Part shown: one piece after another, positions 1 through 8,859 of the stretch | Layout of the letters: each line of letters starts with the position of its first letter | Position numbering within the stretch: position 1 is the first letter of the stretch | NCBI GenBank assembly: GCA_009746045.1 | Contig: RPFO01001322.1 | Coordinates: 1 to 64,000, forward strand | Direction: 5' to 3' | Length of the DNA stretch: 64,000 nucleotides | Source of the DNA: Mesostigma viride | Taxonomy: Eukaryota; Streptophyta; Mesostigmatophyceae; Mesostigmatales; Mesostigmataceae | Notes under the pieces: generated by a model | Told to the model about the DNA's origin: nothing | The model's database searches: none | Seen by the model: the letters and a program-made list of their open reading frames with translations, nothing else | Made by a program: the position numbers and the translations under genes

Positions 1-308
1 TAGTCCGCTTCGATAAAGCGGTCCCCGATGACGACGCGGACCTTCACGTCGCAGTCGACTCCCCGCAAAACGTCGCACGTCGGCAGACGCGTCGCGGAGA
101 AGACGTACTCGCCCGTTTTGTCGTCGACCTCGAACGCGGCGACGTTGTTGACGACATACGCGTGCTCGGGCTCGTAGACGACTGCCTGGGTCCACCCCTC
201 GCCCACCTCCGTGCGCGGCGGAGTCGTCAGGACCTGCAACGCGTCCGTGTAGGTGCCCGGGCCGAGCTCGTACACGGGGAGGCTGTCCAGGAACTGGTCG
301 ATATCCAT
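1..308 (-). CDS. Hypothetical viral-like protein, N-terminal part only
   Basis: Reading leftwards from an ATG at 308 the frame stays open to the window edge, giving 102 codons of an unfinished protein that begins MDIDQFLDSLPVYELGPG. It has the GC-rich codon use of the genes to its right and lies on the same strand as the next gene, 48 bases away. I recognise no domain, only a mixed acidic and hydrophobic globular-looking sequence with two cysteines near the truncated end. The tight spacing and shared composition make it part of the same virus-like block. Function is unknown, and the stop codon lies outside the window. Confidence 0.6.
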   Translation of the reverse strand, partial: MDIDQFLDSLPVYELGPGTYTDALQVLTTPPRTEVGEGWTQAVVYEPEHAYVVNNVAAFEVDDKTGEYVFSATRLPTCDVLRGVDCDVKVRVVIGDRFIEAD

Positions 309-356
309 ACTTACGTCGGAGTAACGACGCGATTTATTCGACCGCCAATAGACGCG

Positions 357-1118
357 CTACTTCTGCTTCTTCTTCTTCTTGGCCGGTGGCTCTTCGAACG
401 TCTTCGCGACTGTCAGGTCGATCACCTCCCGTTGCGCCTTGGTCACGCGTCCGACTCGGACGGACTCGCACGACGCCAGCACGTCCGTCAGCCGTCCCTC
501 CATGTCCACAAAGTCCCCGTTATCGTGCCCCGTCGCCTTGAGACCGTACTGATTGTAATACCGCACGAGATCCTCGTTGTCCCGTACCAGACACGCCACT
601 CTCCTCAGTTTCGCCATATCGTTCTTCGCGAACGCGTCTTTCAAGCTCGCGTACGTGTTCTCGTACTTCCGCAGCAGATAGTAAATCTTGGCTTTCGACC
701 ACCCGTTGTATACACTCTCGTCCGGGCATTGCGCACCGGCCGCTTCTAGTTCCACTATGGCCGTTCGGCGGTCCTTCATCATCGGCGCGAGCAAAGACAT
801 GCCATAACACAACAACTTGCGACCGACGCCTCGGAACGTCGCAATCTCCTCCTTCGAAGCGTCCCCCGGAAATTCCTTCGCAAGCACGCTGAACCAACTG
901 ATGTGGATCCTGTTGCGTTCGGGATACGCTTCTAACATAACCTCTACCAAATTGCGAGTCGGGTGAGCCCTCACCAACCGCGAGTCGTACGTCGGAGGGA
1001 CGAGCACGTCAACCCGCAAGGCTTTATACCCGCCTCTATCGGCGAACGAACGCGTCACACGCAGACTCCTCCCCTTGAGCGTGGGGAGATCTAGGCCCGT
1101 CACTTCTGTTTCCTCCAT
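357..1118 (-). CDS. Putative GNAT-like acetyltransferase, viral-like
   Basis: An open frame of 253 residues from the ATG at 1118; an in-frame ATG at 1142 would add eight residues. The middle (about residues 115-195) has a GNAT-like layout: a GVGRKLL stretch resembling the acetyl-CoA pyrophosphate loop, a strand with VELEA, then LVRYYNQYGLKATG, which resembles the usual end of the fold where a tyrosine precedes the glycine turn. The C-terminus is a run of lysines (KKKKKQK), possibly a nuclear localisation signal. It shares strand and composition with its neighbours. An AATAAA-like signal for the next gene upstream lies around 1180. The acetyltransferase assignment is an inference from pattern only; the open frame is secure. 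Confidence 0.55.
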   Translation of the reverse strand: MEETEVTGLDLPTLKGRSLRVTRSFADRGGYKALRVDVLVPPTYDSRLVRAHPTRNLVEVMLEAYPERNRIHISWFSVLAKEFPGDASKEEIATFRGVGRKLLCYGMSLLAPMMKDRRTAIVELEAAGAQCPDESVYNGWSKAKIYYLLRKYENTYASLKDAFAKNDMAKLRRVACLVRDNEDLVRYYNQYGLKATGHDNGDFVDMEGRLTDVLASCESVRVGRVTKAQREVIDLTVAKTFEEPPAKKKKKQK

Positions 1119-1198
1119 AATTGAGCACTTTATTGTTACCATGCGATTTTAAGTTATATTTTCAAACAAGTCCTTTATTCATAATAATAAAGTTACGT

Positions 1199-2147
1199 TT
1201 ACAACATCACAAGCTCGTCTCCCATAGAGACCTTCCACTCGTGGGGGCACCGGAGAGGCGGCACACCGCCGCCACTGTGGTAAAGGGCGTGGGCGCTCTT
1301 GATGCACTTGTCCAGGTTGGCCCGCGACCTCCGCAAAACATCGCATCGTGCGAGGTCACGGAGCAGACCGCCGAACAGAAGACCGCGTCCTTGCAGACGC
1401 ACAGTCGCCGCTCCTCGCCCCTGGTCAACTTCTTTCCGCAATAGTGTCCCAGGCAGACGGGCGCCGAAAACTCGCCGCTCGCGTTCACGCGCGTCCAAGT
1501 GCGAAAGGGGGGGACCGCGGGCTCCGGATTCTTCTCCATCCACTTGTCCGACTTTGGTTTCGTCATGAGCTCGGACACCCACATCTTCCGGCGGGAGTCC
1601 GCCGGGTCCGCGAAACAGAACGCCACGACGAACTCGGTCTGGTCGTTGTACATCATCGCGCGCCAGTAGGTCTGAAGACACGCCTCCCTCAGCTCGCCCG
1701 CCGTCACCCAGTCGACGATCACCGACCTAGCCGCCTGCGTCAGGTGATGGACGCGAATCAACAGGGCGCCGCGGCCATAGCCGTCGTGCATCTCCTTGCA
1801 CTCCTCGAGCACGCGGTCGAAGTGGGCGTGCAGATGCCTCCACACGTTGGAGACGGCGAGGCGATGGCGGGCGCCGGAACTCGAGACTTGCCTGGCGACG
1901 TCGGTGACCGCCTGCGACCGCGGCCGGAGGATGCCGGCGATCCAACCGTCCAGACGATTGCGGGCGATGACGACCTTGCGCTCGTTGGCGGGGACCTCGC
2001 CGCGAGACACTCGTATATCGTCCTCGAGAAGGAGCCGGCGTCGAACAGGGACTCGCCGATATCAACGACCTTCTTACACACCGGCAACTCGATGCCGTCC
2101 GACGCCCGATCCGGCGATGGCTGTTTTTTCGATTCGACACAACTCAT
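1199..2147 (-). pseudogene. MYND-type zinc finger protein, frame broken twice
   Basis: Three overlapping minus-strand frames together look like one viral MYND protein. The likely N-terminus starts at the ATG at 2147 (MSCVESKKQPSPD). The middle lies in the frame 1207-2010 and carries the finger: CLGHYC, then CVCKDAVFCSAVC, then SHDAMFC, fitting the paired Cys/His pattern of MYND domains. The most natural C-terminus (NLDKCIKSAHALYHSGGG) is in a third frame ending at 1199. The frame changes fall near 2000 and near 1330. MYND fingers mediate protein contacts and are common in giant viruses. The breaks mean either a dead copy or assembly errors. The other MYND protein in the window (10767-11561) is intact. 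Confidence 0.6.
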
Positions 2148-2293
2148 TTTCAAAGGCTTTTTTTGGACCAAATGGATGTATTTTTTCAACGAAGGGATCT
2201 TCTTTAAAATGTGTTTCATGGAGCCGACTAGCTGGCTGGGAGACTGATAGTATTTGAGACGAGACCTCCCCTCTCTCCGCCGCACCGGCCATT

Positions 2294-2400
2294 TATTCCC
2301 ACCCCAACCGACATCTCGCGCTCTGATTGGCTACCTACACACTGCATTCCTATTGGTCCGCTGACTTTCGCCAACCAATCCGACCGTCGAACCCCAGACA
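2294..2400. promoter_or_regulatory. Intergenic CCAAT/ATTGG cluster
   Basis: ATTGG lies at 2326-2330 and 2352-2356, and CCAAT at 2375-2379, within a short spacer upstream of the MYND gene. The segment CTCTGATTGGCTACCTACAC recurs at 2946-2965 in front of the next gene. CCAAT boxes are classical NF-Y sites. A role here is inferred from recurrence at several gene starts. Confidence 0.45.
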
Positions 2401-2413
2401 CCGGTTCTGACGT

Positions 2414-2881
2414 TCAAGGTGACACCGACGCCACGAGAGGACACGAAAACGTCTCCTTCGAAAGACACTTTTGCAACCAACGCACCACGTTGTAAATGAA
2501 AGTGTCATTCTTAAGTTTCCCGTCAATTTCAGCGAGTACGTCGTCACTGCTCCTCGTGTTAAGAAAACGCTTTATCATGATCTCAATGTAACATTCTCTC
2601 AGAGGCTCTTTGATCAACATTCTCAAGGTCCAAGGATGCGTCTCTACCCACTCGCCTTGGACGTAGGTCCACCACCTCTTCCCGGTGAACTGATACGTCC
2701 CGTCCATGAGAGCAATAGCAGCATCAGCGACGCCACCGTGTGTCCATCTATCACCATCCCAACGCTCGATAACTTTTTTCGCCTCGTCTTTGTTTAGCTT
2801 GCATGCACGAGGCGAGCGGCCCGTCGAGACTCGCTGACCGCTAGCGGAGTCGTAAGGCGTCCAAAAATACCTCCCGGCCAT
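2414..2881 (-). CDS. Short protein resembling part of a D5-like primase-helicase
   Basis: The frame 2414-2893 gives 159 residues from ATG 2893, or 155 from the second ATG at 2881, which I prefer because MAGRYFW gives a compact start. The stretch KRWWTYVQGEWVETHPW followed by TLRMLI resembles the segment of D5-type viral primase-helicases where a tryptophan-rich strand precedes a helix. A helical LAEIDGKLKNDTFIYNVV also fits that linker region. Full D5 proteins are much longer and carry Walker motifs, absent here. If the resemblance is real, this is a fragment or an excised domain. The gene lies between CCAAT-type spacers like its neighbours. The open frame is convincing and the family call is weak. 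Confidence 0.45.
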   Translation of the reverse strand: MAGRYFWTPYDSASGQRVSTGRSPRACKLNKDEAKKVIERWDGDRWTHGGVADAAIALMDGTYQFTGKRWWTYVQGEWVETHPWTLRMLIKEPLRECYIEIMIKRFLNTRSSDDVLAEIDGKLKNDTFIYNVVRWLQKCLSKETFSCPLVASVSP

Positions 2882-2929
2882 TGCGACAATCACACAAATC
2901 CAGCCGAGTTGGTTCCTTTATTGCCTTCT

Positions 2930-2990
2930 CAAAACGACATCTCGCGCTCTGATTGGCTACCTACACCCTCCTCTCTGATTGGCCAACGAC
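2930..2990. promoter_or_regulatory. Paired ATTGG boxes upstream of the 2414-2881 gene
   Basis: ATTGG occurs at 2952-2956 and 2978-2982, about 70-100 bases upstream of the minus-strand start at 2881. The first copy sits in a segment identical to that at 2321-2340. The spacer is also the 3' flank of the gene ending at 2994. Confidence 0.45.
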
Positions 2991-2993
2991 ACG

Positions 2994-3881
2994 TCACGGC
3001 GCGTCGGCCAGACGACCCGCCGACGGTTCGGCCGCAATGGCCGTGCGCGACTCGCGGGTGAGTCGCTGATTCAGCCGCATGACCTTGACGTTCTCCTGGA
3101 TGCACTGCTCGTCGGCGCGCGCGTCGTGAAGTCCGGTCGCCTTGAACACGGGTTCCAGCAAGTCCCGCTTGCGCTTCGCGACACTGACCGGATTCTGGCC
3201 CGTCTTCCTGATCTCCTCCGCCTCCAGCACCTGGATGAAGTTCATCCCGGCGCTCTGCACGTTCGTCAGCAGGTCGCGGGCCGAGACTCGCGCGTTGTAC
3301 ATCGCGCGGAGCTCGACGGAGGTCTTGCCCGTGACCGCCAGATTGTTCGTGTCGTGGACCACCGGGTACATGAGCCCACTCCCCTTGTGGGTATCGGTGT
3401 ACCCCTTGATCGCTTCGTTCAGGTCGCGCGTAGACAGACAGCTCTTGATGCGCTGGTGCTGCTGCAGCCTCTCGAGCGCGGTCTCGTTCCCGTCGGCGGC
3501 GTCCGCCCGCTGCAAAATGTCCTCCGCCAACGTCCGGTCGGCCCTCAGGTATCGCTCGAGGAGGACGGACACCTGCTCGCGGAACTTGGCCGCGATCTTG
3601 CCGGGGAGCAACATCAAGATGCGTGTCAACCCCTGACGGTCGGTCACCGGGGTGTCTCGCTGCCTGGCACCGGGGAATTTCCAGAGATAACAGGTTGTTA
3701 CTACTTCGGGATTGGCTCCTACTAGGCGTTTCCAATACATTGCTGGGTTGACTAGACCGACGGCATCCATCGCGTCCAACACGGAGATTCTGCCATCTTC
3801 CGTCACGCGGATCTTTCCTTCAAAACGAGGGTCGTCCTCCGCCCCGTCCGCGGGCGTCAGGTACCTCACGATGGCCGCCAT
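2994..3881 (-). CDS. BRO-N/MSV199-like DNA-binding protein
   Basis: A frame of 295 residues starting MAAIVRYLTPADG at 3881; the longer open frame to 3977 runs through the promoter. Residues about 25-125 follow the antirepressor-like BRO-N/MSV199 pattern seen in giant viruses and baculoviruses: GRISVLDAMDAVGL, then KFPGARQRDTPVT, then ILMLLPGKIAAKFREQ and LLERYLRAD. The rest is mostly helical and may form a coiled coil, with RIKSCLSTRDLNEAIKGY in the middle. Such proteins bind DNA and are often expanded by duplication in large DNA viruses. It is divergent to the ADP-ribosyltransferase-like gene and shares its CCAAT-rich spacer. No breaks are seen. Confidence 0.7.
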   Translation of the reverse strand: MAAIVRYLTPADGAEDDPRFEGKIRVTEDGRISVLDAMDAVGLVNPAMYWKRLVGANPEVVTTCYLWKFPGARQRDTPVTDRQGLTRILMLLPGKIAAKFREQVSVLLERYLRADRTLAEDILQRADAADGNETALERLQQHQRIKSCLSTRDLNEAIKGYTDTHKGSGLMYPVVHDTNNLAVTGKTSVELRAMYNARVSARDLLTNVQSAGMNFIQVLEAEEIRKTGQNPVSVAKRKRDLLEPVFKATGLHDARADEQCIQENVKVMRLNQRLTRESRTAIAAEPSAGRLADAP

Positions 3882-4113
3882 GATACACCCCACGAGAGAA
3901 AAACGCTCCTCTCGCGACCGATGATCGTTCTTATACTTTCCCGGCCGACATCCGACGTTCTGATTGGTCGCCGACATACTCCTCTCTGATTGGTCCGCCG
4001 AGATCGTGTCGGTTCACCGGGACGGGCACCGAACGGGTGGAACCCGTGCTTGTAATCCAATCTTTTCACTCTTATCTTGTGTATTAATAACCCGTCATCT
4101 ATATGTAAACGCG
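3882..4113. promoter_or_regulatory. Divergent promoter with two ATTGG boxes
   Basis: This spacer separates two genes read outward. ATTGG lies at 3963-3967 and 3989-3993. About 31 bases starting TCTGATTGGTCCGCCGAG (3985-4015) recur almost exactly at 5582-5612 in front of the Rieske gene, which argues for a conserved promoter block rather than chance. Confidence 0.5.
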
Positions 4114-5540
4114 ATGGCGTCGAAGACGACGAAGAAGACCCTCACGCAGGAAGAACGCATGCAACTCCTCGGGCGGACGATCCGCGCCAGGTTGGACAGG
4201 AAATACGCGGACAAGAGACACAAGCGATTCTGCGAAGATGCAGCGAAAGAGGACGATGACACCCCTCTCCTCTCCCCATTTGGCCATTTCACGGGGACCA
4301 TCACGATTCCGTACATGTCGCTCGAGGGGTGCGATTACGACTCGTTGGCGCGAGACAATATGCGGTGGTCGGGGACGAACTCCGACGGCTCTCTCAAGAC
4401 CATCCAGCTGAAGGTGGAATGGAACACCCTTTACGACAATCGGGACGAACTCCGTTTCGTGCGGAAAAACGCCCACGACCCGCGCGAGATCATCGACGAG
4501 GAATGGTACTTCAAGTCGTACCAGTACCTCGGCAGTCTGTCGAAGGAGGACCTGTTGCTCTTGCGGTCCTACTCGCACGTGGGAGATGGGTACGTCAACG
4601 GCAACGACGCAAAGGTCACGCGGCACCACGCCATACAGATGAGTGGGTTAATCCGTACACCGCGGACGTGGATATGAACGGGACCCCTCTGTGGGTGCCT
4701 CTTTGCATGTTCATCAGGAGGTATAAAGGTTTGCCCACCTCGTACGCGAGTTTGTGGAGGCGAATGCCTGAAATGCAAGACTTTATGAAGCTGGTAGACA
4801 TGTTCGAGTCGTACCAAACGGGAGACCCCGACACCGGACACGACCATGCGTGGGCGGTAATGTCTTATTTTAAAAAACTCCCCGACACCCTTTCCGAGAG
4901 TGAGAAGGAGGACTTTGGATTATCAGCCATCATAGCCGTGATCGCGGAGAGCACAGTGAACGATGAGGAGCACTTGAAACTCAGGTTGTGCACGTGGCTG
5001 CTCACGTTCCTTTCCACGGAATTCATTGTGGAAAAGATCGTCCCCTTTTACCGCAAGAAGCTGTTCAAACTGGTGCAAAACGCCCCGCGCGTCACGAGGC
5101 CTTTCACGGTCTTCCGCGGCACTAGAGACGATTACTATTTGAAGGGCGCGAAGAATAGGGTGTACGTCAACCCGTACTGCGTCTCGACGTCTCTGTCCGT
5201 GGATCACATACGCAAATCCCCCTTGTTCACGTCGAACAAGTGCTGCGTTTCGGTGATCCGATTGGTGAGGGGCTGTCCGGCGCTGCTTTTCTGGCCAGTG
5301 AGTCTGTACGGCACGAGCGAATTCGAGATCCTGCTCCCGCCGGGCACCGCGTACTTGATCAAGTACTCGGCGATGCAGAAATGGGCGCCGACCGCGTACA
5401 ACCCGCAGACCCTCACGAAGGAATCGGTGTGCAAAAACGTGCCAGACGGCGAGGGTGCGGGGAAAAAGACTTCCTACGTGTACGTCGCGGACGGGAAGAC
5501 GCTGACCGACACGACATTGCGACCATCGACTAGCGCCTGA
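4114..5540 (+). pseudogene. ADP-ribosyltransferase-like (R-S-E type) protein, one frameshift
   Basis: The N-terminal half reads from ATG 4114 (MASKTTKKTLTQEER) to a stop at 4677. The C-terminal half continues in another frame to 5540, with the change near 4630-4640. The C-terminal part has the R-S-E signature of arginine-type mono-ADP-ribosyltransferases: FTVFRGTRDDYY, then CVSTSLS, then SEFEILLPPGTAY, the final strand carrying E-x-E. The N-terminal 280 or so residues have no recognised domain. Enzymes of this fold move ADP-ribose from NAD to proteins; some are toxins, others endogenous regulators, and this sequence gives no substrate. A single frameshift means the copy may be dead or the assembly imperfect. 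The upstream CCAAT-type spacer is shared with the divergent BRO-like gene. Confidence 0.65.
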
Positions 5541-5661
5541 ACACTCATGGCGGGCGGCGCTGGCGCGTCCGACATACTTCTCTCTGATTGGTCCGCCGAG
5601 ATCGTGTCGGTTCGCCGATCGCTTAAAAGGCCCTCGACAATTTCTCTGCAAACAGCAACCG
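5541..5661 (+). promoter_or_regulatory. Promoter of the Rieske gene: ATTGG box and TATA-like CTTAAAAGG
   Basis: The 31-base block also seen at 3985-4015 lies at 5582-5612 with ATTGG at 5587-5591. A TATA-like CTTAAAAGG sits near 5621-5629, about 35-40 bases before the ATG at 5662. Confidence 0.45.
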
Positions 5662-6687
5662 ATGGCGACCGCAGTGCACTTTCGCGTGGGGGCGCCGAGG
5701 CCGGCTCGACCGTTGGTCGCGGCCCACGAGGTCCCCGACAAGTGGGTGTGCGTCGGGCGCAAGTCTCGCGAGCCCAAGGTCACGAAGCTGTACAATGAGG
5801 AGATCCTGCTGTACAACCACCGCCAGCGGGACGAGACGCTCGCCGTGCGGAACGTGTGTCCCCACCGCGGGGCGCGTCTGTCCCACAATTGCAAGGTGGA
5901 TGACGGGTGCATCCGTTGCGCGTACCACGGGATGTACTGGGGCAAGGAGAACAACGGGGACAACTACCTCGACACGAAGGAGGATGCGGACCTGGTCTGG
6001 GTGAACGCCGGCATGGGCGACGGAGAGTCGTCTCCGCCGACGATGCCGGAGTTCACCGAGGACGGGTACCGGACGTTTTCGTACCCGACGCGCATCCGCG
6101 GGCACCCGATGATCGTCATGGAGAACCTGTTGGACCACGTGCACCTCCAGCACGTCCACAAGGTGAAGATCGTGGACGTGAAGGGCGCCGACGTCACGAC
6201 GGAGACGGGCGGTCTCTTTACGGGAAAGAGCGTGTACAGCTACCCGGTGGCGGCCGAGTCCGTGGGCCGCGTGCTGCTGGGCCTCATGCCGAAGGAGGGC
6301 CGGGACGCGAAGGCGCCTCCGAAAGGGTCGATGTCGGTGACGGTCGAGAACGAGTTCTTCCTCCCGTATACCGCGAGCCTGCGATTCTGGATTTCCGGAC
6401 ACGAGAAGCCCGCATTCGTCTTGTGGTTCAGCGTGCAGCCCTACGAGTCCGACGAGTCCCTCGTCACGTGCCGGGTGTCCCGCAACATCCTGACGGACCC
6501 CGCGTGGGACTTCCTGTTCTGGCTGATCAACGTTCTGCCGCTGAAGGAGGACGACGACATCGTCGCGAACGTGGTGACGGAGGATTGGTGGCGCAATCGC
6601 CTGACGATGGGCGACGCGTTCGTGAAGTTGTACAGGGACCGGATGAAGAAGGTCTACGGGATCATGTGCCCGGAGCCCTTTGCGTAG
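5662..6687 (+). CDS. Rieske [2Fe-2S] non-haem iron oxygenase
   Basis: A clean frame of 341 residues. The Rieske cluster site is explicit at about residues 55-82: CPHRGARLSHN followed by CAYHGMYW, giving C-x-H and C-x2-H ligands for the 2Fe-2S centre. The catalytic mononuclear iron site is suggested around residues 154-165 by ENLLDHVHLQHVHK, an acidic residue and histidines spaced as in oxygenases of the pheophorbide a oxygenase/vanillate demethylase type. A hydrophobic stretch lies near residues 276-290 (WDFLFWLINVLPL). These enzymes hydroxylate or demethylate small molecules such as chlorophyll breakdown products or aromatic acids, using electrons from a reductase. The substrate cannot be read from sequence. 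Composition and promoter match the flanking virus-like genes, so it may be a virus-carried host metabolic gene. Confidence 0.85.
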   Translation: MATAVHFRVGAPRPARPLVAAHEVPDKWVCVGRKSREPKVTKLYNEEILLYNHRQRDETLAVRNVCPHRGARLSHNCKVDDGCIRCAYHGMYWGKENNGDNYLDTKEDADLVWVNAGMGDGESSPPTMPEFTEDGYRTFSYPTRIRGHPMIVMENLLDHVHLQHVHKVKIVDVKGADVTTETGGLFTGKSVYSYPVAAESVGRVLLGLMPKEGRDAKAPPKGSMSVTVENEFFLPYTASLRFWISGHEKPAFVLWFSVQPYESDESLVTCRVSRNILTDPAWDFLFWLINVLPLKEDDDIVANVVTEDWWRNRLTMGDAFVKLYRDRMKKVYGIMCPEPFA

Positions 6688-6755
6688 TGGATCCCACGCG
6701 AGATCTTGTATATATCTCAAAGACTGTCATCATTCACGATTGGATTTGGACATTT

Positions 6756-7103
6756 ATGTTTTTTAAAAAATGGCTTTATACTAATCCAATGTCATCGATC
6801 GCACCGATCTCGACTCCGAGCATCCTACAACTCACCCTAGGCGGATTCCGCATGCCCGTATCGATTCTTACCTCCTTTGCATTGGTCATCGGTTTTTTCA
6901 GCTTTCATCCGCCGTTGGGAGGGGGGTCGCCCCGCAAGGGCGCGTTCTGGATCGCCCTATTCCTAACCTTGTACACCCTCGTATGGCTCAAGCCCGCGTG
7001 GAAACACGGCCACGTTGTCGCGGTCATATGTTCGTCCATTCTTCTGCACGCAATAGCGATATCGCTTCCTCCGCTGGTCATGTATACGGCATTTCAACGT
7101 TGA
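6756..7103 (+). CDS. Small membrane protein, about three transmembrane segments
   Basis: ATG at 6756 opens a 115-residue frame (MFFKKWLYTNP) ending at 7103. Three hydrophobic segments are visible: around PVSILTSFALVIGFFSF, around FWIALFLTLYTLVWL, and around VVAVICSSILLHAIAISL. Charged residues sit between segments one and two (GSPRKG) and two and three (KPAWKHGH). The frame is also open upstream but overlaps the Rieske gene there, so the ATG at 6756 is the sensible start. It converges on the next gene with a gap of 5 bases, dense packing typical of the virus-like blocks. No family is recognised. Confidence 0.6.
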   Translation: MFFKKWLYTNPMSSIAPISTPSILQLTLGGFRMPVSILTSFALVIGFFSFHPPLGGGSPRKGAFWIALFLTLYTLVWLKPAWKHGHVVAVICSSILLHAIAISLPPLVMYTAFQR

Positions 7104-7108
7104 CCGAC

Positions 7109-7744
7109 TCACGACGGCGGTCCGGAGGTGCGCGACCGACGCGCCATCCTATCTCGAGCTCTTTGGAGGACGTCCCTCGCCCTGTCCTCCCTCCGTTCTG
7201 CGCGTTCTCTCCACGACCTGTACCCCGGCCGGTCGTTCAATTGGTCGTCGTGCGCACGTGACGCGTCATCGTACGCCGCATCAAGTCGATCGAGTCGCCT
7301 GTCACCCAGCCCTGAAAACAGTCCTTGCATGTACTCTCGCGCCTTCTTCTCGGCGCGTTTGGAGAATCGGTCTATTGTGTTCTCATGCTCCCTCTCGCGT
7401 TTTCTTGCCGCATCACTCTTGATGGCCGCATCTTCGGCTAGCTTCTCGTTCGAGTACAAGTTGTTCGAAGCGCTCGTAAGACCATAATTAAGCTTGGTGG
7501 CGTCGTCCCAACTGGCAAAAACATCGTCGAAGTCACCATGACGTTTCAGGGCGTCGTCCCAACCACCGTCATTCGCGTCTGCCTCTACGTCTTTGGCCCG
7601 CATCCTGTGCGACGCGCGAGAATGTTGTGCGCAGGTGTGCGCGCGTTGGCTCCGACAAGTCCGACGGCATCGTCTGCCGCTCACCGTGATCGCACTACAA
7701 GTCTTCTTGACAACCACTCGACAACTCTGTCTGACCATGGTCAC
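7109..7744 (-). CDS. Cys/His-module protein (C-x9-C-x11-C-x2-H), basic and charged tail
   Basis: A 211-residue frame from ATG 7744 (or 7738). The N-terminus carries the module found across the right part of the window: C16, G23, C26, C38, H41 (CSAITVSGRRCRR then TCAQHSR), probably a small zinc-binding knuckle. The remainder is strongly charged and helical, rich in Arg, Asp and Glu (KREREHENTIDRFSKRAEKK), suggesting a coiled coil or nucleic-acid contact. The C-terminus is very basic. It is the only member in the left block, which links this block to the cluster at 54-63 kb. The module resembles a short Cys/His motif common in giant-virus proteins (I recall it as DUF5763-like; to be checked). 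Confidence 0.7.
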   Translation of the reverse strand: MTMVRQSCRVVVKKTCSAITVSGRRCRRTCRSQRAHTCAQHSRASHRMRAKDVEADANDGGWDDALKRHGDFDDVFASWDDATKLNYGLTSASNNLYSNEKLAEDAAIKSDAARKREREHENTIDRFSKRAEKKAREYMQGLFSGLGDRRLDRLDAAYDDASRAHDDQLNDRPGYRSWRERAERREDRARDVLQRARDRMARRSRTSGPPS

Positions 7745-7899
7745 ATAATACTAATCCTATATTTTAATCACCCGCGGGGGGTGGTGCGGTGTGTTGACTC
7801 GTATATACGGATCCGTATATTGTTAATAAATTTTCTTGGGTCGGTCCGTCTCTGCGTGCGCGCTTGTGTGTTGGATCGCGGCCCCGCGGCTTGTGTCCC

Positions 7900-8760
7900 C
7901 CTCCCCGTCCCGTCCCCGGCCCCGCGCCGGAGCGGTTCGGGCTGTCCCCCACGGCACTGGCCGTCTCCCACGGCAAACGAAAAGTTTGAAAAGTTCGGGC
8001 GAACAGGATAGCCCGAACTTTTCAGGATAGCCCGAACTTTTCAGAGCCTCCCACGCGAAAACGAAAAGTTTCAAAAAGTTTTGGCTCTGATTCCCACGGC
8101 AAATGAAAAGTTTGAAAAGTTCGGGCTATGGTTCGGGCGAACGCAGAATCGCCCGAACCGCCAACTTAGTTCCCACTGGCGGGGGTGTGCACGGGGAGGG
8201 GTGTGTATATCCTTTGTGTTGGTTTGCTAACACATAAAATATAGGTAGGGTTGCTAACACATATTATTATGGGTATGGTTGCTAACACATAAAATATAGG
8301 TAGGGTTGCTAACACATATTATTATGGGTATGGCTGTATACAGGGTAGTGTGTAGTGGTAAATAATATGTGTTAGGAAGTGTGTTAAAATAATATGTGTT
8401 AGGAAGCATGTGCAATATTTTATGTGTTAGGAAAGGAAGGTAGAGTATATACGAAAGTGCAGTGCACCCCGTCCGGTGGGGACTAAGTTAGCGGTTCGTG
8501 CTATTTTTCGTTCGCCCGAACCTTCGCCCGAACTTTTCAAACTTTTCATTTGCCGTGGGACTCAGGGCCAAAACTTTTCAAAACTTTTGGTTTTCCCGTG
8601 GGAGGTTTTGAAAAGTTCGGGCTATCGCGAAAAGTTCGGGCGAACAGGATAGCCCGAACTTTTCAAACTTTTCATTTTCCGTGGGATTCGTCGAGTGTCG
8701 TGGGGGATAGCCCGAACCGTTCGCCCGAACCGTTCGCCCGAACCGTTCGCCCGCCCCGGC
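7900..8760. repeat. Foldback element: long imperfect palindrome centred near 8332
   Basis: The left arm (about 7931-8325) and right arm (about 8340-8720) are reverse complements with interruptions. Paired examples are AACTTAGTTCCCACTGG (8164-8180) with the GGTGGGGACTAAGTT segment (8481-8495), the GAAAAGTTTGAAAAGTTCGGGC blocks on both sides, and inner CTAACACATAAAATAT against ATATTTTATGTGTTAG. No coding frame of substance lies inside. It could be a foldback transposon or the fused terminal inverted repeats of an inserted linear genome. Confidence 0.75.
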
Positions 8761-8859
8761 CGGCGGTGTGCGTCCGCTTTCCGTCGTCCGCGCGCCGACT
8801 CGGCACTTACTCGACCCGGATTCGGCCCGCGGGGCGTGGAGGGTCCACGGGCGTCTGTC

